Origin: CAWCDJ01 sp963794265
GTDB taxonomy: Bacteria; Acidobacteriota; Terriglobia; Bryobacterales; Bryobacteraceae
NCBI GenBank assembly: GCA_963794265.1
Contig: CAWCDJ010000001.1
Span: forward strand, 744,001-808,000
DNA length: 64,000 nucleotides
Direction: 5' to 3'
The notes under the pieces are model-generated. The model had not been told where the DNA came from, ran no database searches, and saw nothing but the letters and a program-made list of their open reading frames with translations. This document shows positions 34,521 through 42,496 of this stretch, one piece after another (the stretch's first letter is position 1; the number at the start of each line of letters is the position of its first letter). Made by a program: the position numbers and the translations under genes.

Positions 34521-37175
34521 CTATTCCGATCGCAGCATGGTAACCGGATCGATCCGAACCGCCCGGATTATCGCCGGCAGTGCGGCCAGCAGTGCCACCG
34601 CTAGAATTGTCACCGTCGGCAGTGCAAGCGCGCCGACATCTTTGGCCTTGACCTCGAAGAGCAGCGACTCGATGAATCGTACCGATGCAATTCCCAAAAT
34701 GATCCCGAATATCGATCCCGCCAGCACGACCGCGAAGGCGTCCATGATCACGCGCCGCGCGATATCGGTGGCTTGCGCACCGACGGCCATGCGGATGCCG
34801 ATTTCGCGCCGCCGTTGCAGGACCGAATAATCGAGCACGCCATGCAGGCCGATGCCGGCGAGCAGCAGCGCGACCGCCGCGAAGAACACTGCCAGCATGG
34901 CGAGCAGCCGCTCGCGGAGCGTGAGTACATCGTCGATCTCCGTCTGCGTGCGGATGTTGCTGACGCGAAACCCGGGTCGTGCGCGCGGTATTTCCCGGCG
35001 CAGAACGGAGACAAGCGCAAGAGGGTTTGAAGCGGACGTGCGCACGATCAACGTTCCCCGGCCGATTGCCCTAGGCGCGCCCTTCCTGTCGAGTGCCCGG
35101 AAGGGGACGTAAACCACCGGCGGGATGGCGTCGCGCATGCCCCGGTAGCGGGCATCGCGGATTACGCCAACGATCTGGAGGCGTTGCCGTCCTTCTTCGT
35201 CTTCCACCTGGTCGAACGATCTGCCGATAGGATTGGCGCCCCTGAAGTATCGCTTCGCGAAAGTGTCATTGACGATCGCAAAGCCGGGATATGTGTCGCT
35301 CGCCCGGAAATCCCCGCCCTCGATGAAGGGAATTTTCATGACATCGGCCCAACCTGGAGAAACGCTGAGGAAATAAGCCAAGTCATCGCTGGGAGGCCCG
35401 CCATCGACCGAAACCGAATCGTTCCAGCCGTTCCCGCTCAGCAGCGGCCAGCCCGCCAACGCCACGCGCTCCACACCGGGCACTGTGCGTAGATGTTCGG
35501 CTAGCTGGTCCCAGGAGGCCGCCGGCTGAGGGCGTTCCGCTACGGTATCGAGGGTAAGAATCCTCTCGGCCGAAAACCCCGTGGGTTGACTCGATAGCCG
35601 TTGGAACGTGGCGACAAACAAGCCGGCAACGAAGAGTACGAGAAAACAGAAGGCCACCTGTCCCGCGATCAGGGCATGCATCAGGCGGCGACGCGAGTGC
35701 GGGTCTTCTCCTCCTTTCAGCGCGCTTGCCGGTTGAACGGCCGAGGCGCGCAGTGCGGGTATCATCCCAAACAGGAGCGTCACTCCGAGGGTGAGCGCCA
35801 GGCCGAAGCCAAGTACCCGCCAATCCGCGGGGAGATACAATCGAGCGGGGTCGTCCGGCGGATTGATCATGTGGACGACCAACGGCGCAGTCCACCACGC
35901 GAACAGGCCGCCAATACCGGCCGCGAAAAACGCCAGCGTGGCGCTTTCTACCAGGACCAGCTGAACCAGCCGCCGCCGCCCGGCGCCTATCGAAACCCGC
36001 AGCGCCATCTCGCGAACTCTCGCCGCCGCTTGAGCGGTCATCAGGTTGGCGACATTGGCGCAGGCAATCAATAACACCAGCCCCGCCAAAATACCGAGAG
36101 CCGCAAGGGAACGGCGATTGCCGTTCTGCATATCGGAAACGCCCGAGGGTGCGGGCTCAAGCAACACGGTCTGATGCAGGTAATTGTCGATGCTCTGCCT
36201 GGACATGTTGGTGAACCCGTTGGCCCGCTCCCGCTCAAAGGCCAGCGAGATTGCGTTCAGCCTCTGGCGCAGTGGTTCCACCGCCGCTCCTGGTTTCAGC
36301 ATGGTCAAGGTGCGATGCCAGGTCGAATCAGAACGGTTGACAGAACCATTCATCATGGTGGGAAGAAAGATGTCGATGACGGTCCCGGGCTCCGTGCCTG
36401 TGAAGCCACTCTCCGAGACGCCGATGATCTCATAGAGGCGGGCTCCCATCCGGAAGGTACGTCCCACGATTTTTGGATCCCGGCGGAAGCGGCGCGTCCA
36501 GTAGTCGTAGGACAGAACGGCGTAGGCATGAGCGCCCGGTTCGAGATCGTCGTTTTCGACGAACAACCGCCCCACGGCGGGCCTCAGCCCGAACGTGCTG
36601 AACATCCAGCCGGAGACGTATTGCTGATAGGCCTTCTCCATCTCCTCGTCCGAACCGTAGGTCAGATCGGTACGCTCGGCGTAGGAAATTGCGATCAACT
36701 CCGCCTGATCCTTCACCGCAGCACGCATCTGGCGAAACACCGGATAGGCCCAACCGTCAAACGTTCCCGGTTTGCCGTCCCAACCGATTTGCGCACGGAG
36801 AAGATCGTACAGTCGCTCCGGGTGCGCCACCGGGAGCGGCCTTAGCAGGAGGGCGTCTATGAGCCGGAATGCGGACGCGCAGGCGCCGATTCCCAGAGCC
36901 AGCGACAGAATCGCACAGGCAGAGGTCAACTTGCTCTTCAGCAGCTGCCGCCCGCCGAAAACTGCATCGGCGTAAAACGATTCGAGCCAAGGGATGAGGC
37001 GAATATCGCGGCTCCTCTCGCGATGGGATAAGACGGAACCGAACGCGCGACGGGCTTCGCCGGGGTCTCGTCCCGCCGCAGTTGCTTCCACGATGTGCGA
37101 CTGCATCTCTTCTTCGATGTCCCGGCTCAACCGGTCCCCACGAAACACATTTAGGATGCGCGACCGTAGCGACAT
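34521..37175 (-). CDS. ADOP: duplicated MacB/FtsX-type permease of the acidobacterial type
   Basis: 884 residues with the ADOP layout. A soluble N-terminal region (MSLRSRILNVFRGDRLSRDI, then EEMQSHIVEATAAGRDPGEA) of the kind usual in these permeases is followed by a first MacB_PCD plus FtsX unit (VREMALRVSIGAGRRRLVQL at about 393) and a second MacB_PCD plus FtsX unit (YSVLQRRREIGIRMAVGAQA at about 795), ending RIDPVTMLRSE. It starts one base after the stop of the PadR-type regulator gene, the standard arrangement for these operons. No ATPase is encoded. The transported substrate is unknown. A second, broken copy is at 16.7 kb. Confidence 0.93.
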   Translation of the reverse strand: MSLRSRILNVFRGDRLSRDIEEEMQSHIVEATAAGRDPGEARRAFGSVLSHRERSRDIRLIPWLESFYADAVFGGRQLLKSKLTSACAILSLALGIGACASAFRLIDALLLRPLPVAHPERLYDLLRAQIGWDGKPGTFDGWAYPVFRQMRAAVKDQAELIAISYAERTDLTYGSDEEMEKAYQQYVSGWMFSTFGLRPAVGRLFVENDDLEPGAHAYAVLSYDYWTRRFRRDPKIVGRTFRMGARLYEIIGVSESGFTGTEPGTVIDIFLPTMMNGSVNRSDSTWHRTLTMLKPGAAVEPLRQRLNAISLAFERERANGFTNMSRQSIDNYLHQTVLLEPAPSGVSDMQNGNRRSLAALGILAGLVLLIACANVANLMTAQAAARVREMALRVSIGAGRRRLVQLVLVESATLAFFAAGIGGLFAWWTAPLVVHMINPPDDPARLYLPADWRVLGFGLALTLGVTLLFGMIPALRASAVQPASALKGGEDPHSRRRLMHALIAGQVAFCFLVLFVAGLFVATFQRLSSQPTGFSAERILTLDTVAERPQPAASWDQLAEHLRTVPGVERVALAGWPLLSGNGWNDSVSVDGGPPSDDLAYFLSVSPGWADVMKIPFIEGGDFRASDTYPGFAIVNDTFAKRYFRGANPIGRSFDQVEDEEGRQRLQIVGVIRDARYRGMRDAIPPVVYVPFRALDRKGAPRAIGRGTLIVRTSASNPLALVSVLRREIPRARPGFRVSNIRTQTEIDDVLTLRERLLAMLAVFFAAVALLLAGIGLHGVLDYSVLQRRREIGIRMAVGAQATDIARRVIMDAFAVVLAGSIFGIILGIASVRFIESLLFEVKAKDVGALALPTVTILAVALLAALPAIIRAVRIDPVTMLRSE

Positions 37176-37176
37176 A

Positions 37177-37506
37177 TCAGACCGTCCTTAACACCAGATT
37201 TACGGCTGAAGTGACTGCGTGCCAGCGAGATTCCTCATCGGCGAGCTGTTTCTTGCCTGCCGCGGTCAATTCATAGAGACGCGCCCGACGACCCGTGTCT
37301 TTCGTAATCCATTCGGCATGAATCCAGCGATTTTCCTCCATCCGGTGCAGCGCTGGATAGAGGGATCCTTCATCGGCGCGAAGCACGTCCCCAGAAAACT
37401 CCTTGATCGCAGACATAATCCCGTAGCCGTGGAGGCGTGGCCGCCGCGACAGAATTTTGAGAACGAGCAAGTCGAGCGAGCCCTGGAGGGAGTCGGGTTT
37501 TGCCAT
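37177..37506 (-). CDS. padR: PadR-family transcriptional regulator
   Basis: 109 residues of winged-helix PadR type: LQGSLDLLVLKILSRRPRLH, HGYGIMSAIKEFSGDVLRAD, EGSLYPALHRMEENRWIHAE, then RRARLYELTAAGKKQLADEE. Usual length for the short PadR class. Located immediately before the ADOP permease gene, which it very likely controls. A 22-base near-palindrome begins eight bases before its start codon and is a candidate autoregulatory operator. Confidence 0.93.
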   Translation of the reverse strand: MAKPDSLQGSLDLLVLKILSRRPRLHGYGIMSAIKEFSGDVLRADEGSLYPALHRMEENRWIHAEWITKDTGRRARLYELTAAGKKQLADEESRWHAVTSAVNLVLRTV

Positions 37507-37513
37507 GATACTT

Positions 37514-37535
37514 GATATTGAGACGTCTCAGTATC
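37514..37535. promoter_or_regulatory. Near-perfect palindrome, candidate PadR operator
   Basis: The perfect core TGAGACGTCTCA (37519-37530) is flanked by GATAT on the left and GTATC on the right, so the whole 22 bases are symmetric except for one pair. It sits eight bases upstream of the padR ATG, in the divergent region with the DNase II-like gene. Symmetry, length and place suit a dimeric winged-helix regulator. Confidence 0.6.
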
Positions 37536-37553
37536 GGAAAGGTTAGGGGAACT

Positions 37554-37649
37554 CTGGTGCTGGGTCAAATCGACGCCATCGGAGTCGATGAAATCCAATA
37601 CGTCAAAGGCCACAAGTACTTGACGCGGGTTTATCAGATCGATCTCGGC
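37554..37649 (+). mobile_element. Remnant of an ISL3-family transposase
   Basis: The plus-strand translation contains IDAIGVDEIQYVKGHKYLTR followed by VYQID, matching the region around the first catalytic Asp of ISL3 (IS204/IS1001 type) transposases, IGVDExxxxKGHKYLTxVYQID. The match stops abruptly on both sides and no terminal repeats or other transposase parts are found. It lies between the palindrome and the promoter of the DNase II-like gene. Confidence 0.65.
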
Positions 37650-37684
37650 GTGGCGCCCCACCACGCGCCTCCTGTTATTCCTGA

Positions 37685-37712
37685 TTGTTATTTCGTCTTT
37701 TTCGGTTACAAT
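37685..37712 (+). promoter_or_regulatory. Sigma-70-type promoter of the DNase II-like gene
   Basis: TTGTTA and TACAAT are separated by 16 bases and are followed by a leader of about 25 bases with AGGAGAGG (37727-37734), nine bases before the ATG. The region is clearly AT-richer than the surroundings. Confidence 0.6.
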
Positions 37713-37742
37713 TACGGCGATCACTTAGGAGAGGTCTGCCCC

Positions 37743-39005
37743 ATGGATTGCCGTTTCCCCAAATGGTTACTCCCGATCGCAGCCGCGCTGGCGATCTGCC
37801 TGATCTTCACAATATCCCCCGCCTTCGCCGGAGATGCCCCCACGCCGCTGCTGAAGGCGGGCCATTCTGTCGACTGGTGGTTCGTTTTCAAATTGAATTC
37901 CAAAGCGTTTCCCGGCTGCGGCACCGACGCCGCCCGGACCTGCGCATTCGGAGGAAAAGTCCAGGATTACAAAGAATTCGGCCAGCAATTCGTTTACTCG
38001 AGCAGCGACAACGGAAAGCTCCAGCAGGGCGGCGGATGCCTGGGCGACACCACCGCCGACCCTCTCGGCGCGACTTTCAGCCAGGTCTATAACGGAACTT
38101 ACAATTACCTCGTGTGGAACGACCAGTTCTACGACGATCCGAAAATCAAAGGATGCACCCAGAACTGCGACTCGCCCTGGGGACATTCGAAAGGCCTGCT
38201 CGCGTGGAACGACGATGGAGAAGGAATCGTCCTGCAGGTCTCCACTCCCTCCTGGCCGGCGTCGGGCAGCAGCAAGCACCCCCGGAAAACCGACGGCAAT
38301 ACCCTCGGTTGCGTGACCGACGACGACGTCGAGGTCAGCCAGCACTTCTTCGCCTTGAAGCTGACGAAGAACGACCTGGTCAAGGTCCTCGGCGCGCTGC
38401 AAAACGCCAGCGTGGTGACCGATCCCAAGAACTCCCAGATCGTCAACAACGGCGGGCCGGCCGACGTCCAGAAACTGGTGAAGGCGCTCGGCGTGAGATC
38501 CAAGTCCACCGCCGCGCTGCACGAGGAACTCTCCACCGGTGTGGAGCTGATCTCGAAGCCTTCGGCCCTGAATGTGCCGCCATGGCAGATGGTGTCGGCG
38601 TTCCTGAAGGGCGTTCCCCTGCGCGCCGCCACGTGGTGGGACAAGCCCGAGATCTACTCGACTACGGCCGGCACGAAAATCGCGTGCTGGAGCAATACCC
38701 TCGGCAAGCCCGGAGCCGTGGAGATCGCGACCACCGGACAGTGGGCGGGCAAGAGTTTCGGCCTCACCGGCGGCAGCGGACCCAATTTTAACCATGCCAA
38801 AATCGGAGTGTCGACCTCCGGCGCCGAACACTACACCATCTTCGGCGATATGAATCAGCAGGGCACGATCTCGGGCGACAATTGCGCGAGCAGCCAGAAC
38901 GGCCGGGGCGGGCTCTTCTACATCATCGATAACCAGGAGCTTTCGGAGAGCGTAGCGGGCCTCATTCAGGGCGAGAGCGCGCCAACTCACGCTGCCGCGA
39001 AATGA
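37743..39005 (+). CDS. Secreted DNase II-like acid nuclease
   Basis: 420 residues from ATG 37743 with signal peptide 1-29 (WLLPIAAALAICLIFTISPAFA region). The pattern matches the deoxyribonuclease II family (PF03265): VDWWFVFKLN near the start, an HSK motif at 148-150 in WGHSKGLLAWNDDGEGIVLQ, CVTDDDVEVSQHFFAL near 190-205 and a second HAK motif at 351-353 in NFNHAKIGVST, then GDMNQQGTISGDNC and RGGLFYII. The two H-x-K motifs form the phospholipase-D-like active site of DNase II (His115 and His297 in human). Animal DNase II cuts DNA in acidic lysosomes; bacterial members are rare and presumably degrade external DNA. Several Cys pairs suggest disulfides outside the cytoplasm. Confidence 0.8.
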   Translation: MDCRFPKWLLPIAAALAICLIFTISPAFAGDAPTPLLKAGHSVDWWFVFKLNSKAFPGCGTDAARTCAFGGKVQDYKEFGQQFVYSSSDNGKLQQGGGCLGDTTADPLGATFSQVYNGTYNYLVWNDQFYDDPKIKGCTQNCDSPWGHSKGLLAWNDDGEGIVLQVSTPSWPASGSSKHPRKTDGNTLGCVTDDDVEVSQHFFALKLTKNDLVKVLGALQNASVVTDPKNSQIVNNGGPADVQKLVKALGVRSKSTAALHEELSTGVELISKPSALNVPPWQMVSAFLKGVPLRAATWWDKPEIYSTTAGTKIACWSNTLGKPGAVEIATTGQWAGKSFGLTGGSGPNFNHAKIGVSTSGAEHYTIFGDMNQQGTISGDNCASSQNGRGGLFYIIDNQELSESVAGLIQGESAPTHAAAK

Positions 39006-39009
39006 CGTC

Positions 39010-39036
39010 CTGCGGCCCCTACCGGGGCGCCCGCAG
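39010..39036. terminator. Hairpin between convergent DNase II-like and thiolase genes
   Basis: CTGCGG pairs with CCGCAG and an inner CCCC/GGGG closes a TACC loop, with a small internal bulge. It overlaps the last codons of the thiolase gene. No T tract; could serve both directions. Confidence 0.45.
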
Positions 39037-40224
39037 CACCGTGCACACGCTGGCGCAGATCGGCCCGCCGATGTTGAAGGTGGCCGCAAGTTTCGGATCG
39101 CGCACCTGAAGCTCCGCCGGCGCCTTGCCGAGCAACTGCTGCGCCGACCAGCCGATCATCGCCACGCCCGTCGCCCCGATGGGGTGGCCTTTCGCGATCA
39201 ATCCGCCCGACGTGTTGATGCCGCACTCGCCCCCGGGAGCCGCTTTCCCTTCCACCCAGTAGCGCGCGCCGCCGCCCGGCTCGGCCTTGCCGATCACCTC
39301 GGTGCCGATCGCACCCATCACGCTGAAGCAGTCGTGCACCTCGGCCACGGTCACGTCTTTCGGGGCCGCGCCCGCCATCTCGTACGCCGTGCGCATCGCG
39401 CGGTAGGCACCCGCGGGCCGCAGCACGTCGCGGCCCTCCTTGCGAATCGGGTCGGTCGCCTGTGCGGTTCCGGCAATCTCGACGCAATCCGCCTTAGCGA
39501 CCCCGAGTTTAGCCAGCCCTTCTTCGGTGGCCAGGATCAGCGCCGCGTACCCGTCGGTGATCTGCGAGCAATCGTACGTTTTGAGCGGCAGGCCTTCCAC
39601 CACGTAGCGGTTGATGCCCTCGATCCGGGTGGCCTGCTCGAGCGTGATCTGCACCTTGCTCATCTGGGCGCAGGAGTTGTACTTCGCGTTGGCGTATTCC
39701 TGCACCGGAATGACCGCCAGGTCGCGCTCCGTAACTCCATAGGCCGCCATGTAATCCCGCATCACTTCGGCGAAGATATGCGGAAAGACGAACACTTTGC
39801 CGGCGCGCTCCTCGGGGTGTGAAAAGTACCCGAGCACCTTCCCGATGAGCTTGCCGTCCATCTTGCCTTCGGCGTCGCGCATCTTTTCGAAGCCCACCGC
39901 GATGCCCGTATCGCCCATCCCCAACCGCAGTTTGTGGATGACCGAGAGCACCGCCTGCCCGCCCGAGGCGCACGCATTTTCCACCGCCTCGATGGGCTTC
40001 GATTCCATGCCCGGAGTCTCCGCCATCAAGCCGGCCAGCAGCCCCTGCTCGTTCAGGGAGAAGTTGCAGGCCGCCGCGACGCTGCCCACATCCAGCGCGG
40101 CCGGCTCCGCACGGATCTCACGGCACGCGCCCTCGATGGCGTGGTTCAGGATCTGCGGCACCGTCATGCCCATCAGCTTCCCGAATTTCGATTGGTGATA
40201 GCTCGCGATGTAAATCGGTTTCAC
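39019..40224 (-). CDS. Thiolase (acetyl-CoA acetyltransferase/SCP-x type)
   Basis: 401 residues from a GTG at 40224 with AAAGGGGA upstream. Nucleophile Cys85 in VENACASGGQAV, His in VAEVHDCFSVMG, and GLIAKGHPIGATGVAMIG with the second active-site His; the C-terminal motif is FNIGGPICASVC. The HDCF rather than NEAF pattern is that of the SCP-x/nonspecific lipid-transfer thiolases. It condenses or cleaves acyl-CoA. It follows an SDR reductase by 29 bases on the same strand; the two fit fatty-acid or steroid side-chain metabolism. Confidence 0.9.
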   Translation of the reverse strand: MKPIYIASYHQSKFGKLMGMTVPQILNHAIEGACREIRAEPAALDVGSVAAACNFSLNEQGLLAGLMAETPGMESKPIEAVENACASGGQAVLSVIHKLRLGMGDTGIAVGFEKMRDAEGKMDGKLIGKVLGYFSHPEERAGKVFVFPHIFAEVMRDYMAAYGVTERDLAVIPVQEYANAKYNSCAQMSKVQITLEQATRIEGINRYVVEGLPLKTYDCSQITDGYAALILATEEGLAKLGVAKADCVEIAGTAQATDPIRKEGRDVLRPAGAYRAMRTAYEMAGAAPKDVTVAEVHDCFSVMGAIGTEVIGKAEPGGGARYWVEGKAAPGGECGINTSGGLIAKGHPIGATGVAMIGWSAQQLLGKAPAELQVRDPKLAATFNIGGPICASVCTVLRAPR

Positions 40225-40253
40225 GTCATCCCCTTTCTTTCATTTTCGCGCCA

Positions 40254-41006
40254 TTACGTGCCTGGAACCACGCCGCCATCCACTCCGAGCACCTGGCCGC
40301 TCACGAATTGGGCGCTATCCGACGCCAGCCATACGTAAGCGTCTGCCACGTCCGCCGGCTGTCCCATGCGGCCGAGCGGCGTTCGCCCCACCATCGCCTG
40401 TAGAATCTTCTCGGGCATCCCGGCCGTCATCTCGGTGGCGATAAACCCCGGCGTCACCGCGTTCACCCGAATCTTGTATTTCCCCAGTTCGCGCGCCCAC
40501 ACCCGGGTCATCCCGATCACGCCCGCCTTGCTGGCCACGTAATTCGTCTGCCCGAAGTTACCGTAGATTCCGACGATGCTCGACGCATTCAGAATGACTC
40601 CGCCGCCGCCGGCGATCATCCGCGGCGCCACCGCCCGGGTGCAGTGGAACACGCCTTTCAGGTTCACCGAAATCACCGCGTCGAACTGCTCGTCGCTCAT
40701 CAGCCCGGCCACCGCGCCGTCCTTGTATTTCACCAGTTGCCCGTCCCGCAGAATGCCCGCGTTGTTGACCAGCACGTGAATGCCGCCCCACCGCTCCAAC
40801 GCATCCCGCACCGCGGCCTCTACCGCTTCGGCGCTGGTCACGTCCACGATCTGGAAGACGCCGCCCTCCTCGGCGCCGCCTTCCCTGACATCCCAGGAAG
40901 CCACGCGGCAGCCTTCCCGCGCAAAACGATGCGCCGTAGCTTTGCCAATTCCGGCCGCCGCGCCGGTGACGATCACGACTTTGCCTGCAAGACCTGTTTC
41001 GATCAT
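40254..41006 (-). CDS. SDR family 3-oxoacyl reductase (FabG-like)
   Basis: 250 residues from ATG 41006 (GGAG seven bases upstream). Classical SDR: VVIVTGAAAGIGKATAHRFA cofactor loop, NNAG at about 84, LNASSIVGIYGNFGQTNYVASKAG with catalytic Ser, Tyr and Lys, and NAVTPGFIATEM. The C-terminus ends VLGVDGGVVPGT. It reduces 3-oxoacyl thioesters or similar carbonyls with NAD(P)H. It precedes the thiolase gene and diverges from the CitE-like gene over 61 bases. Confidence 0.9.
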   Translation of the reverse strand: MIETGLAGKVVIVTGAAAGIGKATAHRFAREGCRVASWDVREGGAEEGGVFQIVDVTSAEAVEAAVRDALERWGGIHVLVNNAGILRDGQLVKYKDGAVAGLMSDEQFDAVISVNLKGVFHCTRAVAPRMIAGGGGVILNASSIVGIYGNFGQTNYVASKAGVIGMTRVWARELGKYKIRVNAVTPGFIATEMTAGMPEKILQAMVGRTPLGRMGQPADVADAYVWLASDSAQFVSGQVLGVDGGVVPGT

Positions 41007-41067
41007 GACAACTCCGATGATCGCAAAGCCCGGCGCACATGCGCTATCGTGGGATCGAAAAACATCA

Positions 41068-41991
41068 ATGGCCTCACCGCTCCGTCTCACACGCAGCATG
41101 CTCTTCGTGCCCGCCGCCCGCTGGCCCATGATCGAAAAGGCGGCCGCTTCCGATGCCGACGCCGTCTGCCTCGACCTGGAGGATTCCGTTCCACCCGACG
41201 ACAAGCCGGAAGCCCGCGCGAACGTCGCCCGCGCCTACCGCGAGCTCGATTTCGGCACGCGCGTCCGGATGTTCCGCATGAACGCCCTCGATACCGGCTT
41301 CGCCTATCGCGACCTCATCGAGATTGTGGAAGCCGCGGGCGACCGCATCGACCTCGTCATGCTCCCCAAAGCGGGCTCGCCCTCCGACGTGGCTTTCGTC
41401 GACCGGCTTCTCGGCGAAATCGAACGCCACCGCGGGTTCACCGCTCCCATCGGAATCGAGGCCCAAATCGAAACCGCCGCCGGTTTTCTCTACGCCCGTG
41501 AGATCGCCGGGGCGTCTCCGCGCCTCGAAGCGCTGATTTACGGTCCCGGCGACTACGCCGCTTCCATGCAGATGCCCTCCGCCTCCATCGGCGAATTCGA
41601 TCCGCATGACGAAGCCTACCCCGGCCACCGCTGGCACGCCGTGATGCACACCATCGTAGCCGCCGCCCGCGCCAACGGCCTGCGTGCCATGGATGGGCCT
41701 TTCGCAGCCTTCCGCGACGCCGCCGGCTTCGAACGCTCCGCCCGCATCGCGCGCGCCCTCGGGTTCGACGGAAAACAGTGCATCCATCCCGCCCAACCGG
41801 CCGCGGCCAACCAAATCTTTACGCCGGGCCAATCCGAGGTGGAGCACGCCCGCCGCGTGGTGGACGCCTACGATCAGGCGCTTGCCGCGGGACGCGGTTC
41901 CGCGGCCCTCGATGGCCGCATGATCGACGCCGCCAACATCCGCATGGCGAGGGTAACTCTCGAAAAGTGGCGGCTTGCCCGGACTTTCTAG
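41068..41991 (+). CDS. CitE/HpcH-type CoA ester lyase
   Basis: 307 residues from ATG 41068. HpcH/HpaI aldolase fold of the CitE-like group: LRLTRSMLFVPAARWPMIEK, DAVCLDLEDSVPPDDKPEAR (Mg-binding Glu/Asp), RMFRMNALDTG, LPKAGSPSDV, GIEAQIETAAGFLYAREIAG and LGFDGKQCIHPAQ. These enzymes cleave malyl-, citramalyl- or beta-methylmalyl-CoA. Its divergent neighbours are a thiolase and an SDR, which suits C4-C5 acyl-CoA turnover. The longer open frame upstream runs over the SDR gene. Confidence 0.92.
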   Translation: MASPLRLTRSMLFVPAARWPMIEKAAASDADAVCLDLEDSVPPDDKPEARANVARAYRELDFGTRVRMFRMNALDTGFAYRDLIEIVEAAGDRIDLVMLPKAGSPSDVAFVDRLLGEIERHRGFTAPIGIEAQIETAAGFLYAREIAGASPRLEALIYGPGDYAASMQMPSASIGEFDPHDEAYPGHRWHAVMHTIVAAARANGLRAMDGPFAAFRDAAGFERSARIARALGFDGKQCIHPAQPAAANQIFTPGQSEVEHARRVVDAYDQALAAGRGSAALDGRMIDAANIRMARVTLEKWRLARTF

Positions 41992-42009
41992 GTTAGTAGT
42001 CGTTCCCAT

Positions 42010-42041
42010 TAGTAAACTCCCAGTACCATCTAGTAAACCTA
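42010..42041. repeat. Phased short direct repeats upstream of a small gene
   Basis: TAGTAAAC occurs at 42010-42017 and 42031-42038, exactly 21 bases apart, with a related CAGTACC between them, so three similar half-sites are spaced about one helical turn. The intergenic stretch 41992-42181 is AT-richer than average. It may be a regulator site; no regulator is known. Confidence 0.35.
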
Positions 42042-42181
42042 GATCCGGGATTTGCCTCTATCTGACCGCTCTTTGGGTTAATTTAAGATTAGAACGACTC
42101 TAATTGGCACGTTTAAGCGAAGGAATTGGTTTCCGCCGGTCATGCCGGCTCGATTTTCCGATACAAAGACAGGCAAATTCA

Positions 42182-42421
42182 ATGCAGATTTCAACGGATC
42201 CGGCGGTCTTGCGGGCGGCGCTGATCGGCTATCAGAAGCGGCTCGATTATGTAAGTACGCAGATTGATCGGCTTGGCCGCATGGTGAGCGGAGCACCGGC
42301 ATTTGGGATGCTCTGGCAAGAGCCCCCGGCACACAAACACCACGTTAGCCCGGAAGGCAGGGCGCGCATCGCGGCGGCACAGAAAAAACGCTGGGCCGCG
42401 GCCCGCAAAGCCGCCCGTTAG
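42182..42421 (+). CDS. Small basic protein with an Ala/Arg/Lys C-terminal helix
   Basis: 79 residues from ATG 42182 (MQISTDPAVLRAALIGYQKR). The first half is a helix that could form a coiled coil (LDYVSTQIDRLGRMVSG). The second half, HVSPEGRARIAAAQKKRWAA, is strongly basic. The ISPEGRxRIAxAxxxRWA pattern occurs at the ends of many small Acidobacteria and Verrucomicrobia proteins with unknown role; DNA or RNA binding is possible. Start choice: the frame is open further up to 42104, but the ATG at 42182 begins the conserved-looking part. Confidence 0.6.
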   Translation: MQISTDPAVLRAALIGYQKRLDYVSTQIDRLGRMVSGAPAFGMLWQEPPAHKHHVSPEGRARIAAAQKKRWAAARKAAR

Positions 42422-42496
42422 ACTAGCACCGCGGATTGGCAGCCCACACCTTCCGGCCTATCGGCGTTCGTCTGTGCAGCTTGGCCGGGAAGGTTC

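Noticed and set aside
42099..42115. Sigma-54-like sequence TTGGCACGTTTAAGCG upstream of the small basic protein
   Set aside because: The GG and GC pairs are one base too close, a spacing known to abolish sigma-54 promoters.
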